Shown in pieces: positions 43,954-52,982 of a stretch of 64,000 bases of DNA (the stretch's first letter is position 1; the number at the start of each line of letters is the position of its first letter). The stretch lies in the NCBI GenBank assembly GCA_902619495.1, contig CACNEM010000001.1, positions 1 through 64,000 on the forward strand, read 5' to 3'. The stretch comes from an uncultured Pelagibacteraceae bacterium. GTDB lineage: Bacteria > Pseudomonadota > Alphaproteobacteria > Pelagibacterales > Pelagibacteraceae. The notes beneath the pieces were generated by a model. The model ran no database searches, had not been told where the DNA came from, and saw nothing but the letters and a program-made list of their open reading frames with translations. Both the position numbers and the translations under genes were made by a program.

Positions 43954-44943
43954 CTAACGACCGATCTCGGTCATTCTGATTACAGATTTTCTCGCAGCCT
44001 TTATAGTTTTATTATCTAAAATAATCTCATTAGTTTCATTTTCTAAACAATCTAATATTTTTTTTAAATTAATTTTTTTCATATAAGGACATAAATTACA
44101 TGGTTTGATAAAAGATACGTTCGGATTATCAGCTTCTACGTTATCACTCATTGAACATTCTGTAACTAACATTACTTTTTTAGGTTGTTTATTTTTTACA
44201 TAATCTATCATTCCAGACGTTGATCCTGCAAAATCAGAAGCAGCAATTACATCTGGTGGACACTCAGGATGAGCTATAATTTTAATTCCAGGATTTTCGG
44301 ATTTAATTTCTTCAATTTCTTTTCCTGTAAATTGTTCATGCACTATACAAGTTCCTTTCCAAGAAATTATTTTTACCTTAGTTTTTTTTGCTACGTAGTC
44401 TGCTAAATATTGATCAGGTAAAAAAATTACTTTATCTACATTTAAAGACTCGACTACTTTTACTGCATTAGCTGAAGTACAACAAACATCAGTTTCTGCT
44501 TTAACGTCCGCAGAAGTATTTACGTAAGATACAACAGGGACACCTGGAAACTTCTGTTTTAGTAATTTTACATCTTCACCTGTTATAGAATTAGATAAAG
44601 AACAGCCTGCTTGCATGTCAGGAAGAAAAACTTTTTTCTCTGGACACATTAATTTTGCTGTTTCTGCCATAAAGTGAACCCCGCACATTATAATTTTTTC
44701 AGCTTTTGTTTTAGATGCTTCGATTGCTAGTGCTAATGAGTCAGCAGATATATCTGCTACACCATGATAAATTTCTGGGGTTTGATAATTATGAGCAAGT
44801 ATAATTGCATTCTTCTCTTTCTTAATTTTATTAATTTTCTCTATTAATGGAGCATGAATTTTCCATTCAGCTTCAGGAACGAATTTTGAGATTTTCTTAT
44901 AAATCTCTTGTGTAGGGCTCAAATTTTGTTGTTGTACAGACAT
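43954..44943 (-). CDS. nadA: Quinolinate synthase A
   Basis: AIILAHNYQTPEIYHGVADISADSLALA, CGVHFMAETAKLMCPEKKVFLPD, HPECPPDV. Confidence 0.95.
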   Translation of the reverse strand: MSVQQQNLSPTQEIYKKISKFVPEAEWKIHAPLIEKINKIKKEKNAIILAHNYQTPEIYHGVADISADSLALAIEASKTKAEKIIMCGVHFMAETAKLMCPEKKVFLPDMQAGCSLSNSITGEDVKLLKQKFPGVPVVSYVNTSADVKAETDVCCTSANAVKVVESLNVDKVIFLPDQYLADYVAKKTKVKIISWKGTCIVHEQFTGKEIEEIKSENPGIKIIAHPECPPDVIAASDFAGSTSGMIDYVKNKQPKKVMLVTECSMSDNVEADNPNVSFIKPCNLCPYMKKINLKKILDCLENETNEIILDNKTIKAARKSVIRMTEIGR

Positions 44944-45004
44944 ACTAACTCTAATTTACCAACTTGAGATTAAATTGTCATTCATTTATTGTCGCATTAT
45001 TACA

Positions 45005-45088
45005 GCGGTCGTGCTGAAATTGGTAGACAGGCACGCTTGAGGGGCGTGTGGGTTTCCCGTGAGAGTTCGAGTCTCTCCGACCGCACCA
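45005..45088 (+). tRNA. tRNA-Leu (anticodon GAG), CCA encoded
   Basis: Acceptor GCGGTCG/CGACCGC, anticodon stem CACGC-TTGAGGG-GCGTG, long variable arm, 3' ACCA. Confidence 0.93.
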
Positions 45089-45100
45089 AAAAAGGTATTT

Positions 45101-45220
45101 ATGATTAATTATTTAAGAAAGCATAAAAGAATTATATTTATAATTTTAGTAATAGCTTTTATTGAATTGAGTGGATATGGAATACTAGCATCTTTATCTA
45201 GGTTACTTAACGTTCTCTAA
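45101..45220 (+). CDS. Putative 39-aa single-TM small protein
   Basis: ATG to TAA read manually: MINYLRKHKRIIFIILVIAFIELSGYGILASLSRLLNVL; begins 12 bp after tRNA-Leu; not in ORF track. Confidence 0.45.
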   Translation: MINYLRKHKRIIFIILVIAFIELSGYGILASLSRLLNVL

Positions 45221-46087
45221 AATTTTACACTTTTTATTGTTAGCTAATAATATTTCATTTTTAAAATCTTCAAGGTTAGGTTCGAGAACTTTAATTAATC
45301 CGAAGGGGTAAGGCTGATTAATAAGTATTTTTCCTATTTTAATATTATTAAAAGTAATTTCATCACCAATATTTAGTTCTTCAGACGATGATATGGGCAA
45401 CAATCTTCTTCTAAGTTTGTTTTTTAATTTCATCCTCGCAGTATTTTCTTGCCCCACAAAACATCCTTTTTTAAAATCTATAGCTTGAAGTGTCTCAAAA
45501 TTTGCTTCTAAACCAAACAATTGATCTTTTAAATTTGTCAATCCTTTTTCAGGTACTCCTAATTTGTGAGCAAGAGAATAATATTCTTTATTATCGATAA
45601 TTTTAAGGCTCAATTTTTTAATTGTTAAGTAAAGTTTTTCAAGATTTGAAATTATTCTTGCTCCTAATTTTCTATTTCTCGGATCTAAAAAAATAGGAGT
45701 ATCTCTGTAAGTAATAGTATTTTCATTTGAATTTAAATCTCCTTGTAATTCTTTGAATTTTGAATCGTTTATAATTCCAATAACAAATTCAGTAGAAAAG
45801 TCTTCAATTTCAACTTTTGATCTTAATTTGTATTTTGATAAATCTTTAATTAGCTCCCCAGTGGAGTTTTCGCTACAATCTAATAAATATCCTTTAACAT
45901 TTTGAATTATAAAAAATTCACTCAAATATTTGCCTTGAGGAGTTAACAAGGCTGAAAAAACAGAGTTTTTATTAGAAACTTTGTTTATGTCGTTTGTAAT
46001 TATATTTTGTAGAAAATCTTTAGAGTCTTCTCCACTTACTAAGATTACACCTCTTTTTTCTAAAATTACAACTTGATCTTTTTTCAT
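45203..46087 (-). CDS. ygfZ: YgfZ/GcvT-domain folate-binding protein
   Basis: RGVILVSGEDSKDFLQNIITNDI; KGCFVGQENTARMK (K-G-C-[FY]-x-G-Q-E motif). Confidence 0.9.
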   Translation of the reverse strand: MKKDQVVILEKRGVILVSGEDSKDFLQNIITNDINKVSNKNSVFSALLTPQGKYLSEFFIIQNVKGYLLDCSENSTGELIKDLSKYKLRSKVEIEDFSTEFVIGIINDSKFKELQGDLNSNENTITYRDTPIFLDPRNRKLGARIISNLEKLYLTIKKLSLKIIDNKEYYSLAHKLGVPEKGLTNLKDQLFGLEANFETLQAIDFKKGCFVGQENTARMKLKNKLRRRLLPISSSEELNIGDEITFNNIKIGKILINQPYPFGLIKVLEPNLEDFKNEILLANNKKCKILENVK

Positions 46088-46122
46088 AATTGTACTTATA
46101 CAATATATTATATATAAAAAAC

Positions 46123-47436
46123 ATGTCTGATAATTATAGTCTCATTATTAAAAATGGTTCCTGTTATATCGATGGAAAATTGATTAAATCTGATATTGGG
46201 TTGTATGAAAATAAAATTAAAAAAATAGGAAATATAGAGGAAAATAATTCTAAAGTTTACGACGCATCTGGGAGAGTAGTTTTGCCAGGGATCATAGACA
46301 CCCAAGTGCATTTTAGAGAACCTGGATCAACTGATGCAGAAGATTTAGAAAGCGGAAGTAGAGCTGCAGTTCTTGGAGGTGTAACTTCTTTGTTTGAGAT
46401 GCCTAATACTAACCCTCCAACAGCAAATTTGGTAGAGTTTGAAAAAAAATTAAAAGCTGCAAAAAATAGAATGCATAGTAATTATGCGTTTTATTTTGGT
46501 GCAACTCCGCAAAATACTGAACAACTTGCGCAACTTAAAAACGTTAAAGGTTGTTGTGGAGTAAAACTTTTTGCAGGTTCATCGACTGGAAACTTATTAG
46601 TTGATAAAGAGGCTGATATTGAAAAAGTGATTTCAAGTAGTGACAGAATAGTTTCGATTCACTCTGAGGATGAAGATATTATAAAATTAAGAAAAAAATT
46701 TATTAGACAGGGAAATGTGCACTCTCATCCTGATTGGAGAAATGTCGAGTGTGCAATATCTTCAACTCGAAGGGTAGTAAAAATTGCTGAAAGATATGAC
46801 AAAAGAATTCATGTACTTCACGTGACCACAAAAGAAGAAGTAGATTTTTTAGCCATGCATAAAAAAAACGTAACTTTCGAAACTACACCTCAACATTTGA
46901 CATTATATGCTCCAGATTGCTACGATAAATTAGGTACCTATGCTCAAATGAATCCGCCACTAAGATCCAAAGATCATTATGACCGTCTCTGGGTTGCTAT
47001 AAAAAATAATATTGTAGATGTTCTTGGGTCTGATCATGCACCGCATCTAAAAATAAATAAAGATAAAGAATACCCTAATACTCCATCAGGAATGCCAGGA
47101 GTTCAAACAATTTTTCCAGTCATGATTGACCATGTAAACAATGGAAAACTCTCATTAAATCAGCTTATAAATTTGATGTGTGAAAACCCATGCAAAATTT
47201 TTGGAATTAAGAATAAAGGTTTTATAAAAGAGGGTTTTGATGCAGATTTAACAATTGTTGATATGAATAAAGAGGTAACTATAAAGAATGAAATGATCGC
47301 TAGTAAATGTGGATGGACTCCTTTTCATAATTATAAAGTAAAGGGTTTTCCTGTAGGAACAATTGTAAATGGTATTTTAGTTATGTCTGAAGGCAAAATA
47401 ATAGTTGAGTCTAAAGGGCAGCCTTTAAAGTTTTAA
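46123..47436 (+). CDS. Dihydroorotase/cyclic amidohydrolase
   Basis: GRVVLPGIIDTQVHFREPGSTDAEDLESGSRAAVLGGVT; VLGSDHAPH. Start set at MSDNYSL. Confidence 0.9.
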   Translation: MSDNYSLIIKNGSCYIDGKLIKSDIGLYENKIKKIGNIEENNSKVYDASGRVVLPGIIDTQVHFREPGSTDAEDLESGSRAAVLGGVTSLFEMPNTNPPTANLVEFEKKLKAAKNRMHSNYAFYFGATPQNTEQLAQLKNVKGCCGVKLFAGSSTGNLLVDKEADIEKVISSSDRIVSIHSEDEDIIKLRKKFIRQGNVHSHPDWRNVECAISSTRRVVKIAERYDKRIHVLHVTTKEEVDFLAMHKKNVTFETTPQHLTLYAPDCYDKLGTYAQMNPPLRSKDHYDRLWVAIKNNIVDVLGSDHAPHLKINKDKEYPNTPSGMPGVQTIFPVMIDHVNNGKLSLNQLINLMCENPCKIFGIKNKGFIKEGFDADLTIVDMNKEVTIKNEMIASKCGWTPFHNYKVKGFPVGTIVNGILVMSEGKIIVESKGQPLKF

Positions 47437-49323
47437 AATATTATTATCTTTCAAGTCTTGTTTAATTTCATCTAAAATAGCAGGGTCATCTATAGTTGCA
47501 GGCATTTTATAAGGCTCATTATCCGCAATTTTTCTTACCGTTCCTCTTAGCACTTTCCCCGATCTTGTTTTTGGCAATCTCTTAACTACAATCGCTATTT
47601 TGAAAGCTGCAACAGGACCAACTTTTTCTCTAACCATTTTTACACATTCACTAATTATTTCTTTTTTATCTTTAGTTACCCCTGCTTTAAGTGCAAGCAA
47701 ACCGATAGGTATCTGACCTTTAAGTTTATCGGCAATTCCTATTACTGCGCACTCCGCAACATTTGTATGTTCTGCCAAAACTTCCTCAATAGCCCCAGTA
47801 GACAATCTATGACCTGCAACATTAATAATATCATCTGTTCTTGACATGATCCAAACATAGCCATCCTCATCTATGTGTCCCGCATCATAAGTTTGATAAT
47901 ATCCAGGGTAAGTAGTCATGTAATTTTCCTTATATCTTTTATCTGCGCCCCACAATGTTGGAAATGTTCCTGGAGGAAGAGGGAGTTTTACAACGATATC
48001 CCCCATCTTACCCGGGCCTACTTCTTTACCTTCAGAATTTAAAACTTTGAGATCATAACCTGGCACTGGTTTAAAAGCTGAACCATATTTTACAGGAAAA
48101 TTTTCTATACCTGTGCAACTTGATGTTATTGCCCAACTAGTTTCAGTTTGCCACCAATGATCTATAACAGGTGAGTTGGAAAGTTTTTCAAACCATTTTA
48201 TTGTATCAGGGTCGGCCCTCTCTCCAGCAAGAAACAGTTTATCAAATTTGCTTAAATCATACTTTTTAAAAAATTCTCCGTTAGGATCCTCTTTTTTTAT
48301 AGCTCTTATTGCTGTTGGTGCAGTGAAAAGAGATTTTACTTTGTGTTCTGAAATTACTCTCCAAAAAACTCCTGCATCAGGAGTTCCCACTGGTTTTCCT
48401 TCAAACAGAACAGTAGTACAACCATAAAATAATGGGCCATAAACTATGTAAGAGTGTCCAACAATCCAACCAATATCACTTGCAGACCACCACACGTCCT
48501 CCGGTTTTATATTATAAATATTTTTCATAGTCCATTTTAATGCCACAATATGTCCACCAATATCACGAACTATTCCTTTAGGAAGACCTGTAGTTCCCGA
48601 TGTATACAGAATATAAGCGTAATCATTTGCATTCATTTTTTCACACTCTGCAGATTTTACATCTTTGTGAGCATCATCCCATGTAATATCAACTGTAGGA
48701 TTTAACTCTGCTTTATCTTTTTCTCTTTGAAAAATTATACATTTTTTTATTTTATGATTTGCTAATTCTAATGCCTTATTTACTAAAGGTTTGTAATGAA
48801 CAGTTCGTCCAGGTTCATACCCACATGAGGCAGTTACAAGAATTTTAGCTTTTGAGTCGTCAATTCTACTTGCAAGCTCATTAGCAGCAAACCCTCCAAA
48901 TACAACTGAGTGAACTGCACCAATTCTACCACAGGCAAGCATAGCCACTACAGCCTCAGGTATCATCGGCATATAGATTATAACCCTATCCCCTTTGCTT
49001 ACGCCTTGTTTTTTTAAAGCTCCAGCAAATAAAGCAACTTTTTCCTTAAGTTTACTGTAAGTTATTTTTTCTTTTGAACCAGTAATGGGGCTATCATAGA
49101 TAATTGCGAGCCTTTCACCTTTACCCTGATCTACATGAAGATCTAGTGCGTTATAACATGTATTTGTTATCCCGTCTTCAAACCATTTATAAAATGGAGG
49201 GTTATCAGAATTTAAAATTTTAGTTGGTTTTTTGTACCAAAATATATCATTTGAAATTTCTTTCCAAAAATCTTCTCTATTATCTATAGATTTTTGATAA
49301 ATCTCATTATATTTTTGAGTCAA
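47425..49323 (-). CDS. prpE: Propionyl-CoA synthetase (PrpE-like acyl-CoA synthetase)
   Basis: YILYTSGTTGLPKGIVRDIGGHIVALKWTM; GHRLSTGAIEEVLAEHTNVAECAVIG; TRSGKVLRGT. TTG at 49323 (LTQKYNEIYQKS) fits the family start; the track extends to 49395. Confidence 0.88.
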   Translation of the reverse strand: MTQKYNEIYQKSIDNREDFWKEISNDIFWYKKPTKILNSDNPPFYKWFEDGITNTCYNALDLHVDQGKGERLAIIYDSPITGSKEKITYSKLKEKVALFAGALKKQGVSKGDRVIIYMPMIPEAVVAMLACGRIGAVHSVVFGGFAANELASRIDDSKAKILVTASCGYEPGRTVHYKPLVNKALELANHKIKKCIIFQREKDKAELNPTVDITWDDAHKDVKSAECEKMNANDYAYILYTSGTTGLPKGIVRDIGGHIVALKWTMKNIYNIKPEDVWWSASDIGWIVGHSYIVYGPLFYGCTTVLFEGKPVGTPDAGVFWRVISEHKVKSLFTAPTAIRAIKKEDPNGEFFKKYDLSKFDKLFLAGERADPDTIKWFEKLSNSPVIDHWWQTETSWAITSSCTGIENFPVKYGSAFKPVPGYDLKVLNSEGKEVGPGKMGDIVVKLPLPPGTFPTLWGADKRYKENYMTTYPGYYQTYDAGHIDEDGYVWIMSRTDDIINVAGHRLSTGAIEEVLAEHTNVAECAVIGIADKLKGQIPIGLLALKAGVTKDKKEIISECVKMVREKVGPVAAFKIAIVVKRLPKTRSGKVLRGTVRKIADNEPYKMPATIDDPAILDEIKQDLKDNNILKL

Positions 49324-49385
49324 TTTAAACCCCCAGGATTCTTTAATTTTTAGGATTATTTCATAAATATCCCCAAAAAAAAATA

Positions 49386-49412
49386 AAAAAACCAATAAAT
49401 ATGCGGTTTTTT
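49386..49412. terminator. AT-rich hairpin with flanking A/T runs between prpE and proteorhodopsin
   Basis: AAAAAACC-(11 nt)-GGTTTTTT; low-GC stem, function uncertain. Confidence 0.35.
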
Positions 49413-49501
49413 AATGAAAAAAACACTTCACTGTAACTTTTTTTTTTACTATGGTTCCCGACAAGTTATTCGGTAGTGGGTGAAATTTCCATTTGTCCGA
49501 G

Positions 49502-49519
49502 TAGTTTATATATAAACTA
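49502..49519. promoter_or_regulatory. 18-bp perfect palindrome upstream of proteorhodopsin
   Basis: TAGTTTATATATAAACTA; its 3' end is 31 bp from the ATG. Confidence 0.5.
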
Positions 49520-49550
49520 AACGAAAACTAAACAAACGAGGGAGGTTTTC

Positions 49551-50321
49551 ATGAGAAAATTAGGTCTTCTTGCATTAGCAGCTGTTGCCTTTTTAGGTAT
49601 AACTAGCTCAGCTAACGCAGCGACTGCCATGTTACAGACTAATGATTTCGTAGGAATATCATTTTGGCTTGTATCTATGGGAATGATCGCAACAACTGTT
49701 TTTTTCTTTTCAGAAAGAGGAACAGTAGCTGCATCATGGAGAACATCTTTAACAGTAGCTGGACTTGTAACTGGTGTTGCATTTGTTCACTATATGTATA
49801 TGAGAGAAGTTTGGGTGACTACAGGTGATACACCAACAGTATATAGATATATTGACTGGTTGATTACAGTGCCACTTCAAATGATCGAATTCTATCTAAT
49901 TTTGGCAGCTGTAAGAAAGGTGCCAACTTCTATATTCTGGAAGCTATTAATTGGTTCGTTAATAATGTTAATCGGTGGATACTTAGGTGAAGCTGGTTAT
50001 ATTCAACCATTTGTAGGTTTCGTAATTGGAATGGCTGGATGGATTTACATCTTGTTTGAAATATTCTCAGGTGAAGCTGGAACAATGGCAGCAAAAGCTG
50101 GTAACAAAGCTATGTCTACTGCTTTCAGTGCTATGAGAATAATCGTAACTATTGGTTGGGCGATTTATCCTTTAGGATATATTTTCGGTTACCTAACTGG
50201 TGGTGTTGATGCAAATGCTTTAAACATAATTTATAATTTAGCTGACTTTGTTAACAAGATCGCTTTTGGTCTAGTTATCTGGGCAGCAGCAATGCAGAAC
50301 ACAAGATTATCATCTAGATAA
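49551..50321 (+). CDS. Proteorhodopsin, blue-type (Gln at GPR-105 position)
   Basis: YRYIDWLITVPLQMIEFYLILAAVRK (D97, Q105, E108 equivalents); H75 equivalent in GVAFVHY; retinal Lys in NLADFVNKIAFGLVIW; strong SD GGGAGG. Confidence 0.97.
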   Translation: MRKLGLLALAAVAFLGITSSANAATAMLQTNDFVGISFWLVSMGMIATTVFFFSERGTVAASWRTSLTVAGLVTGVAFVHYMYMREVWVTTGDTPTVYRYIDWLITVPLQMIEFYLILAAVRKVPTSIFWKLLIGSLIMLIGGYLGEAGYIQPFVGFVIGMAGWIYILFEIFSGEAGTMAAKAGNKAMSTAFSAMRIIVTIGWAIYPLGYIFGYLTGGVDANALNIIYNLADFVNKIAFGLVIWAAAMQNTRLSSR

Positions 50322-50343
50322 TAGATAATTAAATTAAAAAAAA

Positions 50344-50380
50344 GGGCAGGTGCATTTTGTGTACTTGCCCTTTTTCTTTA
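50344..50380 (+). terminator. Terminator after proteorhodopsin
   Basis: GGGCAGGTGCA-TTTTG-TGTACTTGCCC stem (two G-U pairs) followed by TTTTTCTTT. Confidence 0.9.
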
Positions 50381-50398
50381 GATACTTATATTGAAGTT

Positions 50399-50536
50399 AT
50401 GGAAATTTCAAAACCATATAAAGGAAAGGGAAAACGCAAAATAAAAAAAATGCCTTTTACTGTAAAAGGTTATATTCTTTATTATGCTTTTTTTTGGGTA
50501 GTAATTATTTCGATTTATTTAGCTTATAATGCCTAA
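50399..50536 (+). CDS. 45-aa basic single-TM small protein
   Basis: MEISKPYKGKGKRKIKKMPFTVKGYILYYAFFWVVIISIYLAYNA; stop overlaps the ferredoxin start by 8 nt (ferredoxin ATG at 50529). Confidence 0.65.
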   Translation: MEISKPYKGKGKRKIKKMPFTVKGYILYYAFFWVVIISIYLAYNA

Positions 50537-50849
50537 AATTATTTATAATGATAATCAAGGAAATTCAAAAACAATTGAAGTTGAAAATGGACTTTCAGTG
50601 ATGGAGGGAGCTATCCAAAACGATATACCAGGTATTGATGCAGATTGCGGTGGATCAATGGCTTGCGCAACTTGCCATGTTTATGTCGAGGAAAAATGGT
50701 TAAATAAAATTCCAAAAGCAGAAGAAGCCGAGGTAGACATGATAGACATGGCTTACGAGCCAAAAAAAAATAGTAGATTAAGTTGTCAGCTAATTGTTTC
50801 TGAAGAATTAGATGGATTAATCGTAACCACTCCATCAAAACAATCTTAA
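50529..50849 (+). CDS. 2Fe-2S ferredoxin
   Basis: DADCGGSMACATCHVYV (C-x5-C-x2-C) and a distal C in SRLSCQLIVSEELDGL. Confidence 0.93.
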   Translation: MPKIIYNDNQGNSKTIEVENGLSVMEGAIQNDIPGIDADCGGSMACATCHVYVEEKWLNKIPKAEEAEVDMIDMAYEPKKNSRLSCQLIVSEELDGLIVTTPSKQS

Positions 50850-51862
50850 TGAAAAAAACTGATACAATTATAATAGGAGCAGGACCCGTCGGGTTATTCG
50901 CTGTTCATCAATTAGGCATCAAGGGACTAAAATCAATTGTTATTGATAATTTAGATAAAGCTGGTGGACAATGTATAGAACTTTACCCAGATAAACCAAT
51001 CTATGATATTCCAGCTGTGCCAGAGTGTACAGGCGAAGAATTAACAAATAAATTATTAAAGCAAATTAAACCTTTTAAGACAGAATTTTTTTTAAACGAA
51101 AGAGTTGAGGAAGTAAAGCAAGATGAAGAAAACTGGATTGTTAAAACAAATAATGATAATGAATTTTTAGCTCCAAATATTATTGTTGCTGGAGGTGTCG
51201 GATCATTTGAGCCAAGAAAGCTTGCAGTCAAAGAAGCAGAAAAGTTTGAAGATAAATTTTTATTTTATGCTGTAAAAGATAAGGAACAACTTAAAAATAA
51301 GAATATTTCAATATTCGGAGGTGGCGACTCAGCTTTGGATTGGGCATTGGAATTATCTAAGTTTTCAAAAATAAATTTAATTCATCGAAGAGATGAATTT
51401 AGAGGAGCCCCACACACATTATCAGAAATAAAGAAACTAGAAAAAGAAGGAAAAATTTTTATAAAAACTCCATGTCAATTAGAGTCTATTGAGGGAAAAG
51501 ATAAAATTGATACTATAACTATAAAATTTGACAGTGGAAAAATTGAACAAATTAAAACAGATGTCGTTTTAAGTTTTTTTGGATTAATAATGAAGCTAGG
51601 ACCTATCGCTGAATGGGGATTAAATATGAACAAAAAAACTATAGAAGTAAATTCTAAAAACTTTGAAACAAATAAAAAGGGAATTTTTGCTGCAGGCGAT
51701 ATTTGTAGCTATCCAGGAAAACTTAAGCTAATTTTATCGGGATTTCACGAAGTTGCTCTTGCTGCAGTAGAGTGTTTTAAACGTGCTCGACCTAATGAAA
51801 AATATAGATTTGAGTTTACAACATCATCTAAGATAATCCAAAGCAGGCTTGGAAAAAAATGA
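50849..51862 (+). CDS. Ferredoxin-NADP reductase, thioredoxin reductase-like type
   Basis: IIGAGPVGLFAVHQLGIKGLKSIVIDNLDKAGGQC, IFGGGDSALDWAL, GIFAAGDI; no CxxC redox motif. Confidence 0.9.
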   Translation: MKKTDTIIIGAGPVGLFAVHQLGIKGLKSIVIDNLDKAGGQCIELYPDKPIYDIPAVPECTGEELTNKLLKQIKPFKTEFFLNERVEEVKQDEENWIVKTNNDNEFLAPNIIVAGGVGSFEPRKLAVKEAEKFEDKFLFYAVKDKEQLKNKNISIFGGGDSALDWALELSKFSKINLIHRRDEFRGAPHTLSEIKKLEKEGKIFIKTPCQLESIEGKDKIDTITIKFDSGKIEQIKTDVVLSFFGLIMKLGPIAEWGLNMNKKTIEVNSKNFETNKKGIFAAGDICSYPGKLKLILSGFHEVALAAVECFKRARPNEKYRFEFTTSSKIIQSRLGKK

Positions 51863-52485
51863 TAGAGTTGCTTACCGCAGATACTCCTAACGGTAAGAAA
51901 ATTTCTATAATGCTAGAAGAGATTAAGTTTGATTATAAAGTTACGAAGATAAATATTTATAAAGATGATCAATTTAAACCAGAGTTTAAAAAAATAAGCC
52001 CTTTTAGTAAAACTCCCGTAATTATCGATCACGAAAATAAAACTAGTTTATTTGAGTCTGGTGCAATATTAATTTATTTAGCAGAAAAAAGCGGGAAGTT
52101 TTATGACAAAGATCAGCGTACAGTAATAAATCAATGGTTGATGGGTCAAATGGCATATGTGGGACCTATGTTGGGCCAACATCATCAATTTCATCATTAC
52201 AATCCTGGTAAAAGTGAATTTGGTGAAAAAAGATATTTTAAGATTTCAAAGAGAATTTATAAAGAACTTGATGAAAGGTTGTCTCACTCTAAATTTTTAG
52301 CTGGAAAAGATTACACTATAGCTGATATTGCAACATTTCCTTGGATAGCAAGACATGAGTGGCATGATATAGGTTTAAAAAAATTCAAACACCTAACGAA
52401 ATGGTATGAGGAAATGTCTAAAAGGGAAGCAGTGCAGAAAGGATATGATCTTTTAAATAAAGGAGACCAAATACCTAAAGTTTAA
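51859..52485 (+). CDS. Glutathione S-transferase family protein
   Basis: FSKTPVIIDHENKTSLFESGAILIYLAEKSG; AGKDYTIADIATFPWI. Confidence 0.92.
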   Translation: MIELLTADTPNGKKISIMLEEIKFDYKVTKINIYKDDQFKPEFKKISPFSKTPVIIDHENKTSLFESGAILIYLAEKSGKFYDKDQRTVINQWLMGQMAYVGPMLGQHHQFHHYNPGKSEFGEKRYFKISKRIYKELDERLSHSKFLAGKDYTIADIATFPWIARHEWHDIGLKKFKHLTKWYEEMSKREAVQKGYDLLNKGDQIPKV

Positions 52486-52907
52486 TCATCAATAAATATT
52501 TTTTCATCTCTTTCATGTCTTTCCTGGGCTTCTATTGAAAGTGTAGCAACAGGTCTTGCCATAAGTCTTTTTAAACCTATTGGTTCGCCAGTTTCCTCAC
52601 AAAAACCATATGTACCATCTTTTAATCTTTGTAAGGCAGAGTTGATCTTAGAGATCAACTTTCTACTTCTATTTAAGGCTTTCATCTCAACTGATTTATC
52701 AGTGTATGAAGAGGCTTGATCAACAATATCAGCAGAAGATACATTGTCATCAGAGGAATTTAATATATTACCTAAATTATTTGCTTTAATAATGTCTTTT
52801 TTCCAATTCAATAATTCTTCTGTAAAAAATTTTTTGTGTTTTGCGCACATGTATTTTTCCTTAAGGCTTGGAATATATTTTTTTTTAGTAGTGGTTTTCT
52901 TTACCAT
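52482..52907 (-). CDS. dksA: DksA-family RNA polymerase-binding protein
   Basis: ALQRLKDGTYGFCEETGEPIGLKRLMARPVATLSIEAQERHER. Confidence 0.9.
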   Translation of the reverse strand: MVKKTTTKKKYIPSLKEKYMCAKHKKFFTEELLNWKKDIIKANNLGNILNSSDDNVSSADIVDQASSYTDKSVEMKALNRSRKLISKINSALQRLKDGTYGFCEETGEPIGLKRLMARPVATLSIEAQERHERDEKIFIDD

Positions 52908-52982
52908 TTCAAGATTTTGGCGAGTATATGTTTGATTTTAGTCGTGTCAATAGCTTATAAATTGTAATAATTTCGTATTATA

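Noticed and set aside
49324-49550. Retinal/carotenoid biosynthesis genes linked to proteorhodopsin
   Set aside because: None of the neighbouring genes encode crt or blh products; retinal synthesis must be elsewhere.
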